DNA of 64,000 nt. It comes from Kibdelosporangium persicum. Its GTDB lineage: Bacteria > Actinomycetota > Actinomycetes > Mycobacteriales > Pseudonocardiaceae. Below, piece after piece: positions 20,854 through 28,914 of the stretch. Within the stretch, counting starts at the first letter, position 1. Each line of letters opens with the position of its first letter. The notes beneath the pieces were generated by a model. That model saw only the letters and a list, made by a program, of their open reading frames with translations. It was not told the origin of the DNA and did not search any database. The DNA is taken from NCBI RefSeq assembly GCF_013280595.1, contig NZ_JAAATY010000008.1, forward strand, positions 1 through 64,000, read 5' to 3'. A program made the position numbers and the translations under genes.

Positions 20854-21708
20854 TCACAGGCTGGTCGTAGCGGCGTCGATACGGCGGCTGGCGTGCCACG
20901 GGAGGACGAAGTACTCGAGGACCTCGACGAGGGCGAAGAGCAGGATGCCGAGGACCGACATGATGACGAGGCCGGCGAACAGGGTGGGCGTGTCGAAGTT
21001 CCCGTTCGCCTGCTGGATGACGTAGCCAAGGCCCTCGTTCGACCCGACGAACTCGCCGACCACGGCGCCGGTGACCGCGAGCGTCGCACCGATCTTCAAG
21101 CCGGAGAACAGATGCGGCAGCGACGCCGGCAGCCTGATCTTGTAGAAGGTCTTGACCGGGCCGGCCCCCATGGTCGCCGAGAGCTGCAACATCTCCGGGT
21201 CGATCGACTTCAGCCCGGTGACCATCGAGATCACCACGGGAAAGAACGCCATCAACAGCGCCACCAGGATCTTCGGCTCGACGCCGAACCCCAGCCACAC
21301 CACGAACAGCGGGGCCACCGCGATCTTCGGGATCACCTGTGCGAACAACAACAAGGGGTACAGCGTGCGCTCGATCGTCGTGGAGTACACCATGATCACG
21401 GCGGTCACCACGCCGACGAGGCTGGCGAGCAGGAAGCCCGCCACGGTCTCCCAGAGCGTGACGAGCGTGTGCTCCCAGAAGTAGTCGGACTTCTCCGCGA
21501 TGGTGGCGAACGTGTCGCCCGGCGAGGCGACCAGATAGGGCTGGACCAGTCCGGTCGCGGTGATCACCCACCAGGCGACGAACAACAGCGCCAGCAGCGC
21601 GACCGGACGCCACGCCTGCTGGACGAAGCCGAGAGCGCGCTCGGCAGTGCGGGGACGGTTGCGCTCGGCCACCCCCGCCGGCGCCTCCTGCGTGCTTTCC
21701 ACCGCCAT
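20854..21708 (-). CDS. ABC transporter permease (SsuC/TauC/ThiX type)
   Basis: The 284-aa protein has a cytoplasmic N-terminal tail of ~30 residues and six hydrophobic segments. The EAA-type coupling loop is visible as MLQLSATMGAGPVKTFYKIR followed by LPASLPHLFSGLKIG, the standard site of contact with the ATPase. It is first in the operon permease-binding protein-ATPase, facing the LacI-type operators at 21747-21814. One permease gene implies a homodimer. Confidence 0.94.
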   Translation of the reverse strand: MAVESTQEAPAGVAERNRPRTAERALGFVQQAWRPVALLALLFVAWWVITATGLVQPYLVASPGDTFATIAEKSDYFWEHTLVTLWETVAGFLLASLVGVVTAVIMVYSTTIERTLYPLLLFAQVIPKIAVAPLFVVWLGFGVEPKILVALLMAFFPVVISMVTGLKSIDPEMLQLSATMGAGPVKTFYKIRLPASLPHLFSGLKIGATLAVTGAVVGEFVGSNEGLGYVIQQANGNFDTPTLFAGLVIMSVLGILLFALVEVLEYFVLPWHASRRIDAATTSL

Positions 21709-21746
21709 GCCCTCCGCCTTCCCGCTCCGGGAAAATCCTCATCCGT

Positions 21747-21757
21747 GAAAGCGCTTA
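21747..21757. promoter_or_regulatory. Imperfect LacI-family operator half-match near the permease gene
   Basis: GAAAGCGCTTA matches 10 of the first 11 bases of the two perfect sites at 21790 and 21803 and carries the same central GCGC dyad. It lies 38 bp upstream of the permease start, where binding would block transporter transcription. Confidence 0.5.
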
Positions 21758-21789
21758 CCCGCAGCTCGTAGCGCCTGTCACCTGGAATA

Positions 21790-21814
21790 GAAAGCGCTTT
21801 CAGAAAGCGCTTTC
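21790..21814. promoter_or_regulatory. Two adjacent perfect LacI-family operators
   Basis: The 12-bp palindrome GAAAGCGCTTTC occurs twice, at 21790-21801 and 21803-21814, separated by one base, so the two centres are 13 bp apart. The central CG dyad and flanking A/T are typical of LacI/GalR-family operators. The pair lies between the divergent permease (start 21708) and lacI-type regulator (start 21865), so one repressor could control both directions. Confidence 0.85.
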
Positions 21815-21864
21815 TGCGCTAGAGTAGACACGCCCGGCACGGCGGGTCAAGAAGTGGAGAGCCG

Positions 21865-22899
21865 ATGGCCGAACGGACGCACGTGACGTTGCAGGACGTC
21901 GCCCGCGCCGCCGCAGTGTCACCCGCGACCGCGTCCCGGGTGCTCAACGGCACCGCCAAAGTCCGCGACGACCTGCGTGAACGAGTGCAGGACGCGGCGG
22001 GGAGGCTGGCGTACGCGCCGAACGCGCACGCCCAGGCACTGGCGGGCGCGTCCAGACCGACCGTCGGTGTCATCTGCCACGACGTCAGCGACCCGTACTT
22101 CGCCGTGATCGCACGGGGAATCATGCGGGTGGCTGGGGACAACGGCCTGCTTGTCATGCTGGCCAGCACTTTCCGGGACGCCGATCGTGAGGTCGCGTAC
22201 GTCTCGATGCTACGGGCCCAGCGCGCCCCGGCGATTCTGCTGATCGGCTCAGGCTTCGAGGACAAGACGTGGGAACGTTCGCTCGCCGCCGAACTCGGTC
22301 CGTACCTGCGTGGCGGCGGCCGGGTGGCGGTGGTGTCGCGGCACCGCAGCCTCCGTGTGGACAGTGTGCTGCCGGAGAACCGTGCGGGGGCAGCCGCTCT
22401 GGCGAACGCGTTGCTGGAAATGGGGCATCGGCGGTTCGCCGTGCTGGCCGGGCCGCGCGCGTTGACCACAGTGGCCGACCGGATCGCGGGATTCCGGTCG
22501 GCACTGGCCGGCGCCGGTGTCCCGCTGTCCGAAGAGGACATTGTGGAGTGCGGGTTCACCCGTGACGGTGGGTATGCGGGCATGTCCTCGTTGATCGACC
22601 GGGGCATGCGGGCGACCTGCGTGTTCGCGGTGACGGACGTGATGGCGATCGGCGCGCTGACCGCGTTGCGTGACAAAGGGTTGTCAGTGCCGGGGGACGT
22701 GTCGGTGGCCGGCTTCGACGACATTCCCATCGTCCGGGACCTGACACCACCGTTGACCACGGTGGCGTTGCCGTTGGAGCAACTGGGTGAACAGGCGATG
22801 GAGCTGGCGCTGCGGGAGAACTCCGGGCGGCGCAGCCGGATCGTCCGGGTGGAGGGGCGAGTGGTGATCCGCGAGAGCACGGGAAGGGTACGTTCATGA
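21865..22899 (+). CDS. LacI-family transcriptional regulator
   Basis: The 344-aa protein has an N-terminal LacI helix-turn-helix (VTLQDVARAAAVSPATASRVLNG, residues ~7-29) with hinge helix (NAHAQALAG), then a periplasmic-binding-protein-like effector domain (TVGVICHDVSDPYFAVIARG, ... FAVTDVMAIGAL, VSVAGFDDIPIVRDLTPPLTTV). GGAG lies upstream of ATG 21865. It probably binds the GAAAGCGCTTTC sites 50-75 bp upstream and represses both itself and the divergent transporter. It shares an ATGA overlap with the downstream enolase gene. The effector is probably the transported or isomerised carboxylate. Confidence 0.95.
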   Translation: MAERTHVTLQDVARAAAVSPATASRVLNGTAKVRDDLRERVQDAAGRLAYAPNAHAQALAGASRPTVGVICHDVSDPYFAVIARGIMRVAGDNGLLVMLASTFRDADREVAYVSMLRAQRAPAILLIGSGFEDKTWERSLAAELGPYLRGGGRVAVVSRHRSLRVDSVLPENRAGAAALANALLEMGHRRFAVLAGPRALTTVADRIAGFRSALAGAGVPLSEEDIVECGFTRDGGYAGMSSLIDRGMRATCVFAVTDVMAIGALTALRDKGLSVPGDVSVAGFDDIPIVRDLTPPLTTVALPLEQLGEQAMELALRENSGRRSRIVRVEGRVVIRESTGRVRS

Positions 22900-24023
22900 G
22901 CCTGGCCGGACTGACCATCGACCGGGTCGAGACGTTCGCGGTGCCACTGCCGACGTTGCGTCCTTTTGGCGTGTCAGGCGGATCTGTCGCCGTGATGGGC
23001 AAGCCCAGCGTGCGGATCCTGGTCAAGGTGACGGCCGGTTCCCACTTCGGCTGGGGCGAGGCGACGCCGATCCCGGCGTGGACGTACGAGACGCGGGAGT
23101 CGATCGTCAGCACGATCGACGGCTACCTGGCGCCCGCGATCACCGGCCGGCCGGTGTGGGACCTGGACGGCGTGACTTCGGCGTTCGACCGGGCGATCAA
23201 CCGCGGCTTCAGCATCGGCTCCCCGTTGGCCAAGGCGGCCGTCGACGTCGCACTGCACGACCTGGTGGGGCACGCGCTCGGGCTTTCCGTCGGCGAACTG
23301 TGGGGGCAGCGGCGGGTTTCGTCGATCCAGCTCGGGTGGGTCGTCTCCGGGCAGGGACCCGCCGAGGTCGCCGACGCCGTGGCCGAAGGCCGGTCACTCG
23401 GCTACGAGGCGTTCAAGGTGAAGATCGGCCTCGGGCCTTCGGACCTGGAGATCGTGTCAGCGGTCCGCGACGCCGCGCCGTCGGCGCCGTTGTGGGTGGA
23501 CGCGAACCAGGCCTACTCGGTGGCCGAGGCCGTGCGGATCTCCCGTTCGCTGGCGGCTTTGGGCGTGACGGCGTTCGAGCAACCGTTGCCCGCGAACGAC
23601 ATCGCCGGTCTGCGGCGGTTGCGTGACCTGTCCGCGGTGCCGGTGGCCCTGGACGAAAGCCTGCGGCACCCGACCGACATGTCGACATTCGTGCGGCTGG
23701 GTGCGGTGGACATCGCGATCGCCAAGGTGCAGCGCAGCGGCGGGCTGACGTTGTCGCGGCGGTTGCTGCAACTGGCCGAGGACAGCGGCGTCCGGTTGAT
23801 GGGCTCCGGGCTGACCGACTCGGACATCGGGCTCGCCGCGTCGCTGCACCTGTTCGCGGCGTTCGGGATCACCACGCCGGTCGACCTGAACGGGCGGCAG
23901 TTCGTGGACTCGGTGTACGCCGGTGAGACCGTGAAGATCTCCGCCGGTCGCGCCGAGGTGCCGACCGGTCCGGGGCTCGGCATCGAGGTGGACGAGGAGA
24001 AGGTCAGGGCGCTGGCTCTGTGA
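22896..24023 (+). CDS. Mandelate racemase/muconate lactonizing enzyme family protein (enolase superfamily)
   Basis: The 375-aa protein carries the MLE-subgroup active site: K-x-K in AFKVKIGLG (about residue 173), metal ligands in WVDANQAYS, FEQPLP and ALDESL, and the opposite lysine in IAKVQRSGG. The N-terminal capping domain is present (GWGEATPIP). K-x-K rather than K-x-H places it with cycloisomerases and epimerases, not with sugar-acid dehydratases. Substrate candidates are muconate-like diacids, N-acyl amino acids or dipeptides. It is co-transcribed with and overlaps lacI by 4 nt, and is divergent from the ABC importer, so the three probably form one uptake and catabolic unit. The 3' end overlaps the convergent small membrane gene by 20 bp. 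Confidence 0.92.
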   Translation: MSLAGLTIDRVETFAVPLPTLRPFGVSGGSVAVMGKPSVRILVKVTAGSHFGWGEATPIPAWTYETRESIVSTIDGYLAPAITGRPVWDLDGVTSAFDRAINRGFSIGSPLAKAAVDVALHDLVGHALGLSVGELWGQRRVSSIQLGWVVSGQGPAEVADAVAEGRSLGYEAFKVKIGLGPSDLEIVSAVRDAAPSAPLWVDANQAYSVAEAVRISRSLAALGVTAFEQPLPANDIAGLRRLRDLSAVPVALDESLRHPTDMSTFVRLGAVDIAIAKVQRSGGLTLSRRLLQLAEDSGVRLMGSGLTDSDIGLAASLHLFAAFGITTPVDLNGRQFVDSVYAGETVKISAGRAEVPTGPGLGIEVDEEKVRALAL

Positions 24024-24165
24024 CCTTGTTCCAGGCCCGGTCTTCTTCGGGTTCCTGGCTTTCCGGCGCCCCGGCCTTCCGGCGGGTCGCCAGGGCCGTG
24101 ATCGCGGCGCCCGCGAGGAACGAGACCAGGCACAGCAGGAAGACCTGGGCGGCAAGCCACAGCAC
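24004..24165 (-). CDS. Small single-pass membrane protein (ArfB-like accessory)
   Basis: A 53-aa frame starts at GTG 24165 with AAGGAG ending just inside the stop of the upstream BON gene, which begins only 6 nt before. Residues 2-25 form one transmembrane helix (LWLAAQVFLLCLVSFLAG...), followed by ATRRK and a charged cytoplasmic tail. Size, topology and position after a BON protein recall the mycobacterial ArfB/ArfC small proteins that accompany the pore protein ArfA. The similarity is by architecture only. The 3' end overlaps the convergent enolase gene. Confidence 0.7.
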   Translation of the reverse strand: MLWLAAQVFLLCLVSFLAGAAITALATRRKAGAPESQEPEEDRAWNKVTEPAP

Positions 24166-24171
24166 AGTACG

Positions 24172-24792
24172 TCACTCCTTGGTTTTCGTCTGGTCGACCA
24201 CGGCCTTGTCGCCGAACAGGCGCTTGAACGCGGTGATGATCGCGGTCCGGCGTTTCTCGTCCGGGATCGTGCCGGTGAGGGTGAGCTTGTCCGGCGTGAC
24301 GGTCACAGCCGTTTCCTCCGGCTGGCGGCTGAGCAGGGCGACCACCACTTCCGCGGCCTTGGTGGTGATCGGGAAGTCGGTGCCTTTCACGGCTTTCGTC
24401 TCGTCGACGAGCTTCCGGCCGTTCAAGTGCCTGGTCAGCGCCTGCACGAACTGCCGCCGCCAGGCTTCCTGTTCGGTGCTTCCGGTGACCGTGATGCCGG
24501 CGGGCGTGAACTTCAGCCGGATCGGCGGCAGTCGTGGTTCCACAATGGACACCTGGCGGACGCCGGATGCCGCGTCGACCGCGGTCGCGACCTTGGCGGT
24601 CTGTTCGACCGGAACCCCGCTGACCGTGACGTCACGGCCGTCGACGACCACCTCACCCTGCCCCGCGGCCTTCCTGGCCGCGGCTTCCACCGCGCGCTCG
24701 ATCCCGGCGACCTGCAGGGCCAGCCCGATCGCGGTGACGGCGGCGGGCGTGGCGAAGGCGGCCAGGAACCACCAGCGGGGAAACCTCGGCAT
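24172..24792 (-). CDS. Membrane-anchored BON-domain protein (ArfA/OmpATb-like, without OmpA domain)
   Basis: The 206-aa protein starts at ATG 24792 (AGGAA upstream). Residues ~6-27 form an N-terminal membrane anchor (WWFLAAFATPAAVTAIGLAL), preceded by a few basic residues. Two BON-like repeats follow: EVVVDGRDVTVSGVPVEQ... and AVTVTPDKLTLTGTIPDE..., each with the G-x-V/T-x-x-x-x-x-x-A pattern. Mycobacterial ArfA has the same anchor and BON region but adds a C-terminal OmpA-like peptidoglycan domain, absent here. It is encoded with the following 53-aa membrane protein. The likely place is the cell envelope; the role is unknown. Confidence 0.75.
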   Translation of the reverse strand: MPRFPRWWFLAAFATPAAVTAIGLALQVAGIERAVEAAARKAAGQGEVVVDGRDVTVSGVPVEQTAKVATAVDAASGVRQVSIVEPRLPPIRLKFTPAGITVTGSTEQEAWRRQFVQALTRHLNGRKLVDETKAVKGTDFPITTKAAEVVVALLSRQPEETAVTVTPDKLTLTGTIPDEKRRTAIITAFKRLFGDKAVVDQTKTKE

Positions 24793-24865
24793 GGCCGCAG
24801 TTCCTACCCGGCGACCACTCCGGACACCAGCGAATCGCCGGCCGATCCCCCCAAGTTCACTCGAT

Positions 24866-25152
24866 CCGGTGCCCCACGCACACCCTTCCAGCCCTCCGAA
24901 ACACCCACTCCAGCACCCCGAGTTACACGTTCCAGCACCCCGAAACACCCACTCCGGCACCCCGAGTTACACGTTCCAGCACCCCGAGTCCCATCCGACG
25001 CCCCGACGGGGATCTCATGGTGCCGGAACGGTGGACACGGGGTACCGGAACGGTGGACACGCCAGGGCGCAACGGGCACTTCACCGTGCCGGAATGGTCA
25101 ACTCGGGGTGCCGGAACGGTGGACACGGGGTGCTGGAAAGGTGGACACGCCG
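24866..25152. repeat. Two inverted arrays of a ~22-bp intergenic repeat
   Basis: Bases 24866-24992 contain about five to six copies of a unit that on the minus strand reads GGGGTGCTGGAACGTGTAAC plus TC. Bases 25018-25152 contain about six copies of a related unit on the plus strand, core GGTGCCGGAACGGTGGACAC, with one degenerate copy near 25060-25085. Both share the core GGGGTGC(T/C)GGAA. The arrays therefore face each other around a short centre (24993-25017). The stretch between the BON gene and the SWIM gene (24793-25165) holds no credible gene. Function unknown. Confidence 0.8.
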
Positions 25153-25165
25153 TGGGGCTGGCCGG

Positions 25166-25648
25166 TCAGTCTTCCTCGTCCTCGGTGAGGGCGAGCAGTT
25201 CGTCGGCGAAGTCGGGGTCGGCGACGGCCTGGCGGGCGACCAGGTCCACCAGTTGGTCGAACGTCAGGGTCGCCGCGAGTTCCGCGAACCGTTCCTCGTC
25301 GTCCTCGTCGTCCTGCTCGATCACTGACGTGAACAGGATGCCGTCCTCGAGGGCCGCGAGCGTCACGGCGACGGCGTGGCCGCACAGCATGACCTCGGCG
25401 CCGGTCCCAGTGTCGTCGTCACAGTCGCATTCGCCGGTCAGCGCCCCGTTGACCACGCCGACCCAGACGTCGTACTCCTTGCGGGCGGAGTCGAGCACGA
25501 TCGCCGCCACCCCGCCGTCGTCCTCGCCGAGTTCGAAGACCCGGCCCGCGTCGAGATGTTCCCGCCCGATCCGGGCGAGGTCCGGTCCAACCAACGAGGA
25601 CACCGTGTCGGCATCAAGTCGTACAGCCACCGGGCCATCCAACACCAC
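25166..25648 (-). CDS. SWIM-type zinc finger protein, acidic C-terminus
   Basis: About 160 aa from GTG 25648, chosen because AGGGGG ends 7 nt upstream; the in-frame GTG at 25669 lies inside a hairpin. The centre contains C-x-C followed by about 14 residues and C-x-H (GECDCDDDTGTG... VMLCGHAVA), the SWIM zinc-binding pattern, here in a stand-alone small protein. A run of Asp/Glu (EQDDEDDEERF) and an acidic end (LTEDEED) follow. SWIM domains bind nucleic acid or protein partners. It lies downstream of mscR but is separated from it by the hairpin at 25659-25683. No specific function can be given. Confidence 0.7.
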   Translation of the reverse strand: MVLDGPVAVRLDADTVSSLVGPDLARIGREHLDAGRVFELGEDDGGVAAIVLDSARKEYDVWVGVVNGALTGECDCDDDTGTGAEVMLCGHAVAVTLAALEDGILFTSVIEQDDEDDEERFAELAATLTFDQLVDLVARQAVADPDFADELLALTEDEED

Positions 25649-25658
25649 GAGGCAACCC

Positions 25659-25683
25659 CCTGTGAGCACGTTTTGCTCACAGG
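25659..25683. terminator. 10-bp stem, 5-nt loop hairpin after mscR
   Basis: CCTGTGAGCA at 25659-25668 and TGCTCACAGG at 25674-25683 are perfect inverted repeats around a 5-nt loop. It lies 50 bp after the mscR stop on the minus strand and just before the SWIM gene. No T-tract follows, so a terminator without U-run, an attenuator, or an operator for the SWIM gene are all possible. Confidence 0.55.
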
Positions 25684-25735
25684 GCGTTGAACTGCGGGTT
25701 TCCGCGACACCCCGTTGCGGACCGCGACAGGCGGA

Positions 25736-26821
25736 TCAGAACACCACGACGGAACGCAGTACGTCACCCGTGTGCATCTTGTGGAAGGCGTCCTCGACGC
25801 CGTCGAGGGGGATCTCCTCGGTGACGAACGCGTCCAGGTCGAGCCTGCCCTGCTGGTAGAGGTCCACGAGCATGGGGAAGTCGCGGGACGGCAGGCAGTC
25901 GCCGTACCAGCTGGACTTCAGCGAGCCACCGCGGCTGAAGAAGTCGATCAGCGGCATCTCCAGGGTCATGTCCGGCGTCGGCACGCCGACAAGGACGACG
26001 GTTCCGGCCAGGTCACGGGCGTAGAACGCCTGCTTCCACGTCTCCGGGCGGCCGACCGCGTCGATCACGACGTCGGCGCCGAAGTCGTCGGTGAGCGCCC
26101 TGACGGCCTCGACCACGTCGTCCACTTCCCGGGCGTTGATCGAGTGCGTGGCGCCGAAGCCTTGCGCCCACTGGAGTTTGCGCGGGTCGACGTCCACCGC
26201 GATGATCTTGGCCGCGCCGGCCAGCCGCGCTCCGGCGACCGCGCCGCTGCCCACGCCACCGCATCCGATGACCGCCACGGAGTCACCACGGCCGACGTTG
26301 CCCGTGTTGATCGCCGCGCCGATACCCGCCATCACGCCACAGCCGAGCAGGCCGACCGCCGCGGCACGGGCCGACGGGTCCACTTTGGTGCATTGACCGG
26401 AGTGCACGAGCGTCTTCTCGGCGAACGCCCCGATCCCCAGCGCGGGCGACAGTTCCGTGCCGTCGGCCAGCGTCATCTTCTGCGTGGCGTTGTGCGTGTT
26501 GAAGCAGTACCACGGCCTGCCCCGCTTGCACGCCCGGCAGGCGCCGCACACCGCACGCCAGTTGAGCACCACGAAATCGCCCGGCTCGATGTCGGTCACG
26601 CCCTCGCCCACCGACTCGACCACGCCTGCCGCCTCATGCCCCAGCAGGAACGGGAACTCGTCGTTGATGCCGCCCTCACGGTAGTGCAGGTCGGTGTGGC
26701 ACACCCCGCAGGTCTGCACCTTCACCACGGCCTCGCCCGGCCCGGGATCGGGCACGATGATCGTCGTCACCTCGACCGGTTCGCCCTTGGCACGTGCGAC
26801 CACTCCACGGACCTCAGCCAC
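25736..26821 (-). CDS. mscR: S-(hydroxymethyl)mycothiol dehydrogenase (mycothiol-dependent formaldehyde dehydrogenase)
   Basis: The protein has 361 aa from GTG 26821, preceded by GGGAGG 6 nt upstream, and this is the usual length of MscR/AdhE2. The zinc alcohol dehydrogenase features are clear: catalytic zinc site [14 protein letters not shown] and GHEAAG, structural zinc Cys cluster ([15 protein letters not shown]), and Rossmann motif [11 protein letters not shown] followed by DVDPRKL. It oxidises the formaldehyde-mycothiol adduct with NAD and can reduce S-nitrosomycothiol. Its presence marks a mycothiol-making actinobacterium. The usual metallo-hydrolase partner does not follow; a SWIM protein does. 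Confidence 0.93.
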   Translation of the reverse strand: MAEVRGVVARAKGEPVEVTTIIVPDPGPGEAVVKVQTCGVCHTDLHYREGGINDEFPFLLGHEAAGVVESVGEGVTDIEPGDFVVLNWRAVCGACRACKRGRPWYCFNTHNATQKMTLADGTELSPALGIGAFAEKTLVHSGQCTKVDPSARAAAVGLLGCGVMAGIGAAINTGNVGRGDSVAVIGCGGVGSGAVAGARLAGAAKIIAVDVDPRKLQWAQGFGATHSINAREVDDVVEAVRALTDDFGADVVIDAVGRPETWKQAFYARDLAGTVVLVGVPTPDMTLEMPLIDFFSRGGSLKSSWYGDCLPSRDFPMLVDLYQQGRLDLDAFVTEEIPLDGVEDAFHKMHTGDVLRSVVVF

Positions 26822-26892
26822 TCTTGTCCTCCCGCCTCGTTGCGTACGCAACCGAGTAGACATCGCGCATGGGTCCGGTGTCGAGAGGCGAT

Positions 26893-27669
26893 CTACAACA
26901 TCCCCCGAAGGAACTCGGCAGTGGCGTCGTCGGCCGGGAAGAACGACTCGATCGCCAGCTCCGCGACCGTGATGTCGGCGGGCGTGCCGAACGTCGCGAC
27001 CACGCTCAGGAAGGCCAGTTCCGTGCCCTGGTGCGTCATACGCAACGGCACCACCACGTCGTTGTCCAGATGCGGCTCAGGGTCGTCACACGGGTACGCC
27101 ACCAGCTCCTGGTAGAGCTCCCTCAGTCCTTCGTCCGCGGTCACCGAGATCTCCCGGCGCAACCGTCCGAGCAGGTGCGCCCGCCACTCCCCCAGGTTGC
27201 GGATCCGCGGCGCCAGCCCTTCCGGGTGCAGGCTCAGCCGCAGCACGTTGATCGGCGACCGCACCAGCTCCGGCGCCACGTCCGTGGTGAACAGCGTGGT
27301 CGCCGCGTTGCTGTCGACGAGGTTCCACCGCCGGTCGACCACGCACGCCGGATACGGGTCGTGCCCGGCCAGGATGCGGCGCACGGCGGACCTCACCGCC
27401 GCCATCTCGGGCGCGTCCAATGAGGTCTCGCCGTAGACGGGCGCGTACCCCGCCGCCAGCAGCAACCTGTTGCGGTCACGCAACGGCACGTCCAGTTCCT
27501 CGGCCAGGTGCAGCACCATGTCCCGGCTCGGCGCCGACCGGCCGGTCTCCACGAAACTCAGGTGCCTGGTCGAGATGTCCGCCCGGATGGACAGGTCGAG
27601 CTGGCTGAGCCTGCGCTGCTCCCGCCACTGTCTGAGCAGCTCACCCACCGGTCGTTGCGTCAAGGTCAC
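26893..27669 (-). CDS. XRE-family regulator with MmyB-like ligand-binding domain
   Basis: About 258 aa from GTG 27669 (the start is uncertain; GTG 27678 is also possible and no strong ribosome site is visible). Residues ~6-65 are an XRE helix-turn-helix ([38 protein letters not shown]). The rest matches the MmyB PAS-like domain ([36 protein letters not shown]), which binds fatty acid-like ligands in characterised family members. It lies upstream of mscR by 71 bp on the same strand. The target genes are unknown. Confidence 0.88.
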   Translation of the reverse strand: MTLTQRPVGELLRQWREQRRLSQLDLSIRADISTRHLSFVETGRSAPSRDMVLHLAEELDVPLRDRNRLLLAAGYAPVYGETSLDAPEMAAVRSAVRRILAGHDPYPACVVDRRWNLVDSNAATTLFTTDVAPELVRSPINVLRLSLHPEGLAPRIRNLGEWRAHLLGRLRREISVTADEGLRELYQELVAYPCDDPEPHLDNDVVVPLRMTHQGTELAFLSVVATFGTPADITVAELAIESFFPADDATAEFLRGML

Positions 27670-27741
27670 AGCTGCCACGCTACGTGCCACGTCGAAACCC
27701 CGGCCATTATCCCCGAGGTAATGCCGACCACCCCTCTCCCT

Positions 27742-27787
27742 CTCGTGAGTGTTTATCAGGGTTAGAACACGGATAAACACTCACGAG
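27742..27787. repeat. Dispersed 46-bp hairpin element, copy 1
   Basis: CTCGTGAGTGTTTATC (27742-27757) and GATAAACACTCACGAG (27772-27787) are perfect 16-bp inverted repeats around the 14-nt loop AGGGTTAGAACACG. A second copy with the loop in reverse complement lies at 49385-49430. It starts 6 bp after the monooxygenase stop codon on the minus strand, a position expected for a terminator. Confidence 0.85.
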
Positions 27788-27793
27788 GGGTCG

Positions 27794-28849
27794 TTAAGAG
27801 GCAACCAGTTCACCGGAGTTGAGCAGTGCGCGGATCTCGCGTGCTGCCGTTCGGCCAGCACGGTTCGCGCCGACCGTGCTGGCCGACGGTCCATATCCGA
27901 CCAGGTGCAGTCTCGGTTCGGCGGCCACGCGGGTGCCGTCCATCACGATCCCGCCGCCCGGGGCGCGCAATCCCAACGGCGCCAGGTGATCCAGCGCGGC
28001 ACGGAACCCGGTCGCCCACAGGATGGCGTCCACGTGCAACTCCGAACCGTCCCGCCATCGCACGCCGTCCGGGGTGAGTTCGTGGAAGATCCGCCGCCAC
28101 GGCAGGCTTTCCAGCCGGGCACGCACATCCGGCGGAGCCCAGAGCCCGGTCACGCTCACCACGCTGAGCGGCGGCAGGCCCGCACGGACCCGCTCGTCCA
28201 CTTTGGCCACGGCCTCGCGGCCGACGTTCTCGGTCCATTCCTCGTCCCGGAACACCGGCCTGCGGCGGGTGATCCACGTGACGTCGGCGACCTCGGACAG
28301 TTCGAGCAGCAGGCCGGTCGCGGACGAGCCCGCGCCGACCACGATCATCTTCCTGCCACGGAACTCCTCGACGTCCCGGAAGTCCGCGGTGTGCAGCTGA
28401 CGTCCCCGGAACGACGCCATGCCGGGGTAGTAAGGCCAGAACGGCCGCGTCCACGTGCCGGTGGCGTTGATCACGGCGCGAGCCGCCCACTGCCGATCGT
28501 GTCCCGCCGACACCACCAGCCGGTCGTCAGGGCCGTACTCGACCGAGGTGACCTCGACAGGCCGGATCACGTGCAGGCCATGGTGACGTTCATAGGCGGC
28601 GTAGTACTCGCTGACGACCTCTGAAGCGGGGAGATCCGCGTCGGCGTCCACGGGCGGGAAGCCAGGCAACGGGTAGATGCCGTTCACCTTGCCCAGCCGC
28701 AGGGACGGCCAGCGGTGGCGCCATGCCCCTCCGGCGCCGTCGGCGGAGTCGAGCATGACGTAGTCGTCGATCCCGTAGTGCCGCAGGTAGTACGCGCTGG
28801 ACAGCCCGGCCTGCCCGGCTCCGATGACCACAACGTCGGTTTCCCGCAT
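27794..28849 (-). CDS. FAD-dependent flavin monooxygenase-type oxidoreductase
   Basis: The 351-aa protein has an N-terminal FAD Rossmann motif (VVVIGAGQAGLSSAYYLR, residues 6-23), a second NADPH-type Rossmann motif (IVVGAGSSATGLLLEL, about 169-184), and the late ATG motif (AILWATGFRAAL). The pattern fits flavin-containing/Baeyer-Villiger-like monooxygenases of the short class. It begins ATG 28849. Neighbours give no pathway; it is a single gene between two hairpins (28915 and 27742), so probably monocistronic. The substrate is unknown. Confidence 0.88.
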   Translation of the reverse strand: MRETDVVVIGAGQAGLSSAYYLRHYGIDDYVMLDSADGAGGAWRHRWPSLRLGKVNGIYPLPGFPPVDADADLPASEVVSEYYAAYERHHGLHVIRPVEVTSVEYGPDDRLVVSAGHDRQWAARAVINATGTWTRPFWPYYPGMASFRGRQLHTADFRDVEEFRGRKMIVVGAGSSATGLLLELSEVADVTWITRRRPVFRDEEWTENVGREAVAKVDERVRAGLPPLSVVSVTGLWAPPDVRARLESLPWRRIFHELTPDGVRWRDGSELHVDAILWATGFRAALDHLAPLGLRAPGGGIVMDGTRVAAEPRLHLVGYGPSASTVGANRAGRTAAREIRALLNSGELVAS

Positions 28850-28914
28850 GTCCGGCCGAACGCCGGGGCGCGGCCGTCTTCTTCCCGATCGGCGGTGAGC
28901 CGTGCGTCACTGGA

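Noticed and set aside
24866-25152. CRISPR array
   Set aside because: Units follow each other directly with no unique spacers, and the two halves are inverted; no cas gene nearby.
24020-25327. Long plus-strand frame over the repeats
   Set aside because: Its C-terminal half is the translated repeats and the start overlaps the enolase gene end; the supported genes lie on the other strand.
26893-26944. Direct operon link between mscR and the MmyB-like regulator
   Set aside because: They are on one strand with 71 bp between, but mscR has its own strong ribosome site and no evidence was seen for co-transcription.
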